Assembly (NCBI GenBank): GCA_964550855.1
Contig: CAZKBQ010000021.1
Span: 1-64,000, forward strand
Reading direction: 5' to 3'
Length of the DNA stretch: 64,000 nt
From: JAGOBP01 sp964550855
GTDB lineage: Bacteria; Chloroflexota; Anaerolineae; Fen-1058
Shown: positions 1-7,000 of the stretch, piece by piece
Numbering within the stretch: position 1 is the stretch's first letter
Layout: each line of letters begins with the position of its first letter
Program-made: the position numbers and the translations under genes
The notes under the pieces: model-generated
What the model saw: the letters and a program-made list of their open reading frames with translations, nothing else
Databases searched by the model: none
What the model was told of the DNA's origin: nothing

Positions 1-173
1 ACTTCTACTGGAGCAAGGAAGAAGTCCTGCAGAAACTCGATCAGAAGATGACCAAAGCCTTCCACGACGTGCTCACCATGTCGCTCGATCGCCAGGCCTA
101 CATGCGCGACGCGGCCTATCTGGTCGCCATCGACAAGGTCGTCAAGTCGATGCATCTGCGCGGCTGGGTTTAG
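1..173 (+). CDS. Glutamate dehydrogenase, C-terminal end (partial)
   Basis: Only the last 56 codons are in the window, in frame from base 3 to a TAG at 171-173. The tail reads WSKEEVLQKL, then MTKAFHDV, then MRDAAYLVAI and ends LRGWV. This is the characteristic C-terminus of Glu/Leu/Phe/Val dehydrogenases, closest to NAD(P)-dependent glutamate dehydrogenase, which interconverts glutamate and 2-oxoglutarate plus ammonia in the cytoplasm. The catalytic and nucleotide-binding parts lie upstream of the window, so cofactor preference cannot be judged. A strong hairpin terminator follows immediately, so the next gene is probably transcribed separately. Confidence 0.88.
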   Translation, partial: FYWSKEEVLQKLDQKMTKAFHDVLTMSLDRQAYMRDAAYLVAIDKVVKSMHLRGWV

Positions 174-194
174 CCCCCGATCGGTTTTCCAGCC

Positions 195-226
195 CGAGGC
201 GGCCCCGGTGGCCGCCTCGTTTGTTT
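195..226 (+). terminator. Rho-independent terminator after glutamate dehydrogenase
   Basis: A perfect 10-bp GC-rich stem (195-204 with 210-219, loop CCGGT) is followed by a T-rich tail TTTGTTT. It lies about 20 bases after the dehydrogenase stop codon. Confidence 0.8.
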
Positions 227-335
227 GGCCGCGCGGCGGGCCGCCGGGCCGGCAAGACCAATCGGCCTGCCGCGAAACCCAAAGTTACTGTCACCGGCTC
301 GCCTGCCCGCTCTATCGTTTTAGCGCACTCCCCGG

Positions 336-341
336 TATAAT
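336..341 (+). promoter_or_regulatory. Putative -10 box for the PEP/pyruvate-binding gene
   Basis: TATAAT lies 30 bases before the ATG at 371. No convincing -35 hexamer is seen at 16-18 bases upstream. Confidence 0.45.
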
Positions 342-370
342 TCCCGCATCCCAGTGCGCCGGACTGCCCT

Positions 371-2749
371 ATGTTTGCACCGACTTCCGACGAATCCAGC
401 ATCCTGTCCATTTACCTGCAAATCTCGCAGTATCCCATCCTCGCGCCGCAAATCCGCGAGCACATGCGCGAAGAGCTGTTCCGGCGCGGCATCATCACGC
501 CCGACCGGCTGGAAGCGGAAGTGAAAGAGAAAGCCATCCTGTCGCAGACGCGCGAGGGCCTGACCGATCCCTACGGGCAGGAAGACGAAAACGTGTGGCT
601 GCAGCGCAAGCGCACCGTGCGCGACTATCTGACGGATTTTTACTTTGCGTACAACCTGCCGCTCGATCATCTGGAGCAGATCATCAGTCAACTGCTGGCC
701 CAGCGCACCGGCCGGGCCACCGTCACGGATTTGCACTTTAACCCGGAGCTCGCGCCGCTGGATTTGCTGCTGACCAAGGCGCAGCAATACGACGCCATGC
801 CGCCCGACATGCGCGAGCAGGTGCGGCACCATCGCGAAGAGATCATCGTGGTGCTCACCAAAACCATGATCAGCGACCAGCTCAGCTTCATTCGCATCGC
901 CAAGAACTATTTCGCCGCCGACGATTTTGCCTTCATCCGCGCCCGCCGCATCGGCAACGGCAAGATCGGCGGCAAAGCCGCCGGCATGCTGCTGGCCCAC
1001 AAGATTCTGCAGGCCGACACGCCCGACCTGGCCCGACGCGTCAGTCTGCCCGATTCGTACTTCATCGGCGCCGACGTCTTCTACGATTTCATCTCGTTGA
1101 ACGATCTGGAATACAACCAGAAGTACCGTTCGGCCGAGCAGATCCGCGCCGAGTATCCGGCGATCCAGGCCGAATACGAGAAAGGACGTTTCCCGGAGGA
1201 CGTGGCCGACCGGCTGCGCGCCATTCTCGATCGGGCGGGCCGCACCCCGCTGATCGTGCGCTCGTCCAGCCTGCTGGAAGACAACTTCGGCACCTCGTTC
1301 GCGGGCAAGTATGACAGCTACTTCTGCCCCAATCAAAGCAACCCCAAAGAGAACCTGCGCGCCCTGACCACCGCCATCCGCCGCATCTATGCCAGCGTGT
1401 ACAGCCCAGACGCGCTGTTCTATCGCAAACGCATGGGCCTGCTGGACTACGACGAACGCATGGCGATCTTGCTGCAAGAGGTGCAGGGCGAGCCGTTCCA
1501 GCACTACTTTTTCCCAACGCTGGCCGGCGTGGCGCTGAGCCGGGTGCCGGTCATGTGGCATCCGCGCTTGAAGCGCGACGAAGGTTTTGTGCGGCTGGTC
1601 ACCGGGCTGGGCACGCGCGCCGTCAACCGCGTGGCCGACGACTATCCGCGCCTGGTCACGCTGAGCCATCCCACGCTGCGCCCGGAGACCTCGCCCGACG
1701 CCATCAAGCGCTACTCGCAGCACTTCATCGATCTGATCGATCTGGCGCGCAACGAGCCGGCCACCGTGCCGCTGCGCGACATCATCGGCATGGACTATCA
1801 GCCGCTGCGCTGGATCTATTCGGTGGACGAGGACGACACGCTGATGCCGATCATGTCCATCGGGCGCAAAGTGCCGCCCGAGCGGTTGATCGTCACGTTT
1901 GACAACCTGCTGCAGCGCACGGACTTTGTGCCCATCATGCGCGAAGCGTTGACGACGCTGGCCCGGCGCTATGAAGCGCCGGTGGAGATGGAATTCGCCG
2001 CCAGCCTCAACGCGCCAACCGGCAGCGCGCGCACCGAGGTCACACTACACCTGCTGCAGTGCCGGCCCCAAAGCCACCTGCGCGAGGAATCGGTGCGGCC
2101 CGTGCCACTCGATCTGCAGCCGGACGACCGCCTGTTTGTCGCCTCGCGCATGGTGCCGCAGGGACACGTCGACGGCATCGAGTACGTGATCTACGTGGAT
2201 CCGGCCGCCTACAGTCAGCTGGCGGTCGAGCTGCGCTACGCTGTCGCCCGCGCCATCGGCCGCCTCAACAAACTGCTGGAGCAACACCGCTTCATCATGC
2301 TGGGGCCGGGCCGCTGGGGGTCATCCAACCTCGATCTGGGCGTGCCGGTGTCCTACGCCGACATCTACAACGCCCGCGCTCTCGTCGAACTGGCCTACCG
2401 CCAGAAAGGCGTCACGCCCGAGCCGTCGTATGGCACGCACTTCTTTCAAGACCTGGTGGAATCGCAGATTTATCCGCTGGCCGTGTATCCCGACGAGCCG
2501 GGCGATCTGCTCAACATGGCCTGGCTTGAGCGGGCCGCCAATCAGCTGCGCCGGCTACTGCCGGAATCGGCCATGCTGGGCGGCTGCCTCAAAGTCATCG
2601 ACGTGGCGCACGAGCGCCCCAATTCCACGCTGGAAATTTCGATGGACGGCGAACGCGCGCTGGCTTACCTGATCAACACCCCGCGCGAAGACAAACGACC
2701 CGAAGCTTCGCTCACCCCGCCCGACGCGGCGGCGCGCTACAGCGAATGA
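371..2749 (+). CDS. PEP/pyruvate-binding (PPDK N-terminal ATP-grasp) domain protein
   Basis: A 792-residue cytoplasmic protein. Residues from about 195 to 565 resemble the PPDK N-terminal ATP-grasp domain of PEP synthase and pyruvate phosphate dikinase: a Lys-Gly-rich start (KIGGKAAGMLL, about 197), the RSSSLLEDNFGTSFAGKY core near 297-315, and the closing QCRPQS motif near 563. The central phosphohistidine domain and the C-terminal TIM-barrel PEP domain are absent, so it is not a complete PEP synthase. The C-terminal region has a conserved GPGRWGSSNLDLG stretch near 648. It may phosphorylate or sense a PEP/pyruvate-like substrate, but the substrate is unknown. The ATG at 371 follows a TATAAT box. 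The 3' end overlaps the convergent queG stop by 13 bases. Confidence 0.8.
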   Translation: MFAPTSDESSILSIYLQISQYPILAPQIREHMREELFRRGIITPDRLEAEVKEKAILSQTREGLTDPYGQEDENVWLQRKRTVRDYLTDFYFAYNLPLDHLEQIISQLLAQRTGRATVTDLHFNPELAPLDLLLTKAQQYDAMPPDMREQVRHHREEIIVVLTKTMISDQLSFIRIAKNYFAADDFAFIRARRIGNGKIGGKAAGMLLAHKILQADTPDLARRVSLPDSYFIGADVFYDFISLNDLEYNQKYRSAEQIRAEYPAIQAEYEKGRFPEDVADRLRAILDRAGRTPLIVRSSSLLEDNFGTSFAGKYDSYFCPNQSNPKENLRALTTAIRRIYASVYSPDALFYRKRMGLLDYDERMAILLQEVQGEPFQHYFFPTLAGVALSRVPVMWHPRLKRDEGFVRLVTGLGTRAVNRVADDYPRLVTLSHPTLRPETSPDAIKRYSQHFIDLIDLARNEPATVPLRDIIGMDYQPLRWIYSVDEDDTLMPIMSIGRKVPPERLIVTFDNLLQRTDFVPIMREALTTLARRYEAPVEMEFAASLNAPTGSARTEVTLHLLQCRPQSHLREESVRPVPLDLQPDDRLFVASRMVPQGHVDGIEYVIYVDPAAYSQLAVELRYAVARAIGRLNKLLEQHRFIMLGPGRWGSSNLDLGVPVSYADIYNARALVELAYRQKGVTPEPSYGTHFFQDLVESQIYPLAVYPDEPGDLLNMAWLERAANQLRRLLPESAMLGGCLKVIDVAHERPNSTLEISMDGERALAYLINTPREDKRPEASLTPPDAAARYSE

Positions 2750-3882
2750 GCCAGCCCCCACTGCGCATGCTCGGCGATGATCGGATCGGCATCCGCGGCC
2801 AGCTGGCGCAGCGCCGCCCGGGCCTCGGTTGAGCCCCAGTTGCCCAGCGCCACCGCCACATTTCTCAACAGGCCGCGCCGTTTCGATCGCACAATCGGCG
2901 TGCCCGCAAATCTCTGCTTGAACGCTTCGTCCGATAAGTTCGCCAGATCGATCAATCTCGGCGCGGCCCGATCGATCTCGGCGGCAAACAAGGCCCGCTC
3001 GGTTGTCGGGCGCGCGAAGCGCGTCGGCCAGGGGCAGACCTCCTGACAGATATCGCAGCCGAAGATGCGGTTGCCCAGGAGCGGCCGCAGCTCGAGCGGG
3101 ATCGATCCCTTCAACTCAATCGTGAGGTATGAAATACATCGGCGCGCATCCAGCACATACGGCCGCGGAAACGCCTGCGTCGGACAGGCCGTCAGGCAGC
3201 GCGTACACGTGCCGCATGAGGGATATGCCTGCGACGCGGCCGTCATCGAATGAATTCGATGGTTGTCAGGAGAAGTCGGCTTAAGCCGACTTGGGCCGGC
3301 CGACGCCGAATTCATTCGGCGGAGATCCGCCGCCGTCTCCAACTTCGCCGTTGTGATGATCACCCCCAGAAACAACCACGACCCCAGGCGCGGCTGGATC
3401 AGGCACGTGTTCTTGCCAATGAAGCCCAGCCCCGCCGACAGCGCCCAATCGCGTTCCAGCACCGGGCCGGTGTCCACGTAGACTTTAGTCTCAACCGGCA
3501 TAGGGATGCCGGTTCTGCGGGATTCTTCGCGCACAAATTGCGACAGTTCTTCGAGGCGCGGCGTCATCAGTTCGTGATAGTCCACGCCCCACGCATACCG
3601 CGCGATCAACCCGCGCGATGGATCGCGCCTGATCGCGTCCGGCAGCTCCATCGTGTAGTAGTTCAGCCCCACCACGATCACGCTCTGCGCGCCGGGCAGC
3701 ACGCGCCGGGGATCAGACCGCCGATCGGGTTGGCGCGTCATATACGCCAGCTCGCCCGCGTAACCGGCCGCGATCCAATCGGCATAGGCTTGTGCGTGCG
3801 GCGCGAGATCGGCGGGCGCGATGCCGACCAGATCGAAGCCCAGTTCATGGGCGCGGGTCTCAATGCGCTCAGCGAGTGTCAT
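2737..3882 (-). CDS. queG: Epoxyqueuosine reductase QueG with in-frame palindromic insertion
   Basis: A 381-residue cytoplasmic, cobalamin-dependent iron-sulfur enzyme that reduces epoxyqueuosine to queuosine in tRNA, the last step of queuosine synthesis. The conserved YVDTGPVLER segment carries the family's catalytic Asp (D137). Two 4Fe-4S motifs are present, CGTCTRCLTACP (223-234) and CDICQEVCPWP (276-286), and a HEAT-like tail follows. Between the flavodoxin-like part and the first cluster, residues about 186-213 are extra compared with normal QueG. They are encoded by a palindromic repeat (3244-3327) that keeps the frame open. All catalytic and cluster residues remain, so the gene is probably functional. 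It is convergent with, and slightly overlaps, the PEP-binding gene. No other queuosine gene is nearby. Confidence 0.9.
   Translation of the reverse strand: MTLAERIETRAHELGFDLVGIAPADLAPHAQAYADWIAAGYAGELAYMTRQPDRRSDPRRVLPGAQSVIVVGLNYYTMELPDAIRRDPSRGLIARYAWGVDYHELMTPRLEELSQFVREESRRTGIPMPVETKVYVDTGPVLERDWALSAGLGFIGKNTCLIQPRLGSWLFLGVIITTAKLETAADLRRMNSASAGPSRLKPTSPDNHRIHSMTAASQAYPSCGTCTRCLTACPTQAFPRPYVLDARRCISYLTIELKGSIPLELRPLLGNRIFGCDICQEVCPWPTRFARPTTERALFAAEIDRAAPRLIDLANLSDEAFKQRFAGTPIVRSKRRGLLRNVAVALGNWGSTEARAALRQLAADADPIIAEHAQWGLAHSL
3247..3318. repeat. Palindromic repeat inserted inside queG
   Basis: A 12-base arm CGAATGAATTCG (3247-3257/8) and its exact reverse complement CGAATTCATTCG (3307-3318) flank a perfect 20-nt palindrome at 3273-3292. 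The words CGAATTCATTCG and GGAGAAGTCGG also occur in the intergenic element at 30396-30540, so this looks like a related dispersed repeat. It is read through in frame by queG. Confidence 0.75.
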
Positions 3883-3908
3883 GCGGGGAATTCTAGCACC
3901 GTTGGCGT

Positions 3909-3976
3909 GTCATGCCGAGGCCGCAAGACGAGGCACCTCTCCCCATGCCGGCAACAGCCCGGCATTCGGGCATGAC
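3909..3976. repeat. Short intergenic inverted-repeat element
   Basis: The arms GTCATGCC (3909-3916) and GGCATGAC (3969-3976) are exact inverted copies 52 bases apart, in the gap between queG and the subtilase gene. The word GTCATGCCGA also appears at the end of the element at 11842-12004. This is a possible dispersed repeat, but homology cannot be proved by eye. Confidence 0.45.
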
Positions 3977-3979
3977 GCA

Positions 3980-4010
3980 CAGACGCCTCGCCGCGTGGGC
4001 GAGGCGTCTG
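3980..4010 (-). terminator. Hairpin downstream of the subtilase/beta-helix gene
   Basis: A perfect 13-bp stem (3980-3992 with 3998-4010, loop GCGTG) lies 20 bases after the leftward stop codon at 4031. No strong U-run follows in the leftward direction, so it may stall or protect transcripts rather than act as a classical terminator. Confidence 0.55.
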
Positions 4011-4030
4011 AAGAAACATGCGCTACGCTG

Positions 4031-7000
4031 TCACTGCAGAGCCACCGGCAGATACAGGCCGCGGGCATAAATGGTCTCGTACGCGCCCATGTCGTAGCGC
4101 GCGCCGATGGGCCGCGCCCGGTTATCCAGATCGGTGGGCAGGCCCGTGTTACAAGCGTCGCGCGCCGGCGAGGGCGCCAGCAAGCGGTAATTCTCGCCCG
4201 CACCCGCATCGACAAACTGCGGATTGAGCGCCGGGCCGGCCGTGCCGCCCTGATCGATGTTGCACACCGCCGCCGTCAGCGCGCCGAAGGCGGCTGAATC
4301 ATTGCCCCAGATGAGGGTGTCGTACACATAGCTCTGCGCTGCACCCGGCGAGAAGCCCGCGCCGCCCACATTGTTGGCCGCCGTCACGTGCGTCAACGTC
4401 ATGGCACCGCCCGCGTTACGGATGCCCGCGCCAAACGCCGCCAGGCTGGTGTTGCTGTAGATCAGCGTATTGCTCAGCCAGCCGCGCGCCGTGGCGTTCT
4501 CCTGATAGATCGCGCCGCCGCGCACCGCCGTGTTGCGGTGCAGATAGGTGTTGTTTACCGCCAGAGCGCTGCCGTTGTTGTAGATGGCGCCGCCATTGCC
4601 ATTGCCGGTCGTGCTGCTGATGGCGCGATTGGCGGTGAACAGGCTGCACTGCGTCGTCAGCGGATTGCAGCCGGTCGCTTGCGGCGCACTCAACCCCGAT
4701 CGATCCACCGGCCCGATCGGGTTCTGAGAACCGGCCGCGAGCGCCCCTGCGTAGTCGGTGTCGATGAAGACCGTCGACGTGTACGCGGCGATGGCGCCGC
4801 CGTCGCCCGCCTGCGCCTGATTGTTGCGGAAGACGCAGTTATCGGCGGTAAAGGTGCTGCCGCTCAGATAGATCGCGCCGCCGCTGCCCGCCGTCGCTTT
4901 GTTGCCGTCATTGCTGAAGCCGAAGTCGGCCCCGTCGCACTCCACGCGCGGACTGTTGACGGCATACACCGCGCCGCCGTTCGCGGCCTGATTCACCAGG
5001 ATTTGCGGCCGGACGTTGACGTAGTCGTCGAACCAGATGCGCGAGCCGTTGCCCAGGTAGAACACACCGCCGTTGCCGCCTGCGAGGTTGGAACCGGCCC
5101 GTACATCGCCGTACACGTCGAAGAGCGCGCCTGCGTCGGCATAGACTGCGCCGCCGTGTCCGCCCGCCTGGTTGGTGTTGAGGTTGAGCGTTTGGCCGCT
5201 GACGGCGTACAGCTGGACAGTATCGGCGTTGCCCACGTAGAGCGCACCTCCCTGGCCGATTGCGGCATTCACGGCCAGGAAACTGGCCCGATTGCCCGCC
5301 GCGCTGAAATCGGCATCGCCCGTGCCTTCCACCGCCACCGCGCCGCCGTTGCCGCCGGCCACGTTATAGCGAAAATCCCACCAGCCCGCGCCGTCCAGCG
5401 TGCCCGCATCCAGATAGATGGCGCCGCCGTGCGAACTGGCCAGGTTGTTCTGGAACGTCGCGTTGGTGACGTTGATGTCGGGCGTGCTCGTGGCCGCGAT
5501 GGCGCCGCCCACGCCGCCCGTGGCCCGGTTGCCGAGGAACGCCGACCCGCCCAGCACGTTGAGCACGCTCGTGCCGAACAACCGCGCCCCCGCGCCCAGG
5601 TTGGGGGTGGTGTTGGTCTGCACCTGCGTGTTGCTCAACGTGACGGTGGCGTCGTAGATGTACAGGCCTGCGCCGCGCCCGTCAAACGCCGAAGGCAGCG
5701 CGTGCCGCTCGATGCGGCTGTTGGTGGCCGTGAGGAAACTGCCCGCGCGCACGTAAGCGCCGCCGCCGTAGCCGGTGCTGCTATTCGTCAGTGTGTTGCT
5801 GGACACTACGGTGTTGCTCAATGTCGCGTGCGTGTTGTTGATCAGAAACAGCCCGCCGCCGTTGAGGCCGCTGGCCCCAATCCGGTTGGGGCGATTGGCG
5901 GCAACGTCGCCGATGCTGGAATTGGTCAACGTGATGACGCTGTTATCGGCGTACAGCCCGCCACCAGAGGTGACAGCGATGTTGTTGTACAGCCGCACGC
6001 TGCCGCTGACGGTGCTGGTGATGGCGTAGATGCCTGCGCCCAGCACGGCATCATTGCCGGTGGCCGCGGTGAAGTCAGAGCCGATGCGGCTGTTGTTCAC
6101 CGTCAAGCGGCTGCCGTTGGTCAGATACACGCCGCCGCCGAAATTGGTCGCGGCATTGTTGGACAACGTCCCCGTCGAGCTGGCCAGATCGATCGTCGAA
6201 CTGTTGGCGTAGATGCCGCCGCCGTCATAGGCGGTGTTGGCCAGCGAACCGACATCGCCCACAAACACCGCATTCGTCAAGGTGATGGCGCTGCCCGCTG
6301 CATAGATGGCCCCGCCCCGGCCAGTGGCCCCGGCCGCCTGATTGCCCAGCAAGTCGGCGTCGTCCAGATACAGCGTGCCGCCGTTCACATACACGCCGCC
6401 GCCGTCGGAGGTGGCACAGTTGCCATCAAAGTCACTGTTGGTGTCCAGCGCGTTCAAGCGCCCGAAGACGATAGCGCCGCCGCCCGCCGAGCCGGTGTTG
6501 TACTGCACCAACGAGCCGTTGGTCAGCGTGACCACGCTGCCGCCGCCGATGTAGATGCCGCCGCCCGACGAGCCGTTGTTGTGCACGATGTCGGTGTTGT
6601 CCAGCGTGGCGTGGCTGTTGCCCAGCAGGTCCAGCCCCGCGCCAAAGGATGAGCCCCAGCCCAGCTTCAGGTTGCGCAGCGTCACCCTGGCGCCGCTAGT
6701 CAGATCGACCACGCTGCCGGTCTCCACGCTGTCGATGCGCGAGAGCGTGCCTGTGACGATGGCTGTGCAGGTGGCGTTGTAACCGCCCTCGATGGTGATG
6801 GTCTTGCCGCTGATGTCGATGTTCTCACCGAAGAAATCGCCCACCACGCGCACGGTCTGGCCGTTGGTCGCCGCGTTGATGCCCTCTTGCACCGTGTTGT
6901 AGGCGCACGCGCCGTTGACGCCCACCCGGAAAGCGTTGGGGGCCGTCGGGGCAGAAGGCGCAATCGGGTTGGCGCGGGCCGCCAACTCGTTCTTCGCTTC

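Noticed and set aside
320..1723. A 467-codon minus-strand open frame
   Set aside because: It is antisense to the PEP/pyruvate-binding gene, which has clear motifs and a promoter; the antisense frame has neither.
3244..3327. queG as a broken gene
   Set aside because: The insertion keeps the frame, and all cluster cysteines and the catalytic Asp are present.
4388..6652. A 754-codon plus-strand open frame, and another at 7691-9280
   Set aside because: Both are antisense to the subtilase/beta-helix gene, low in complexity, without ribosome site or domain.
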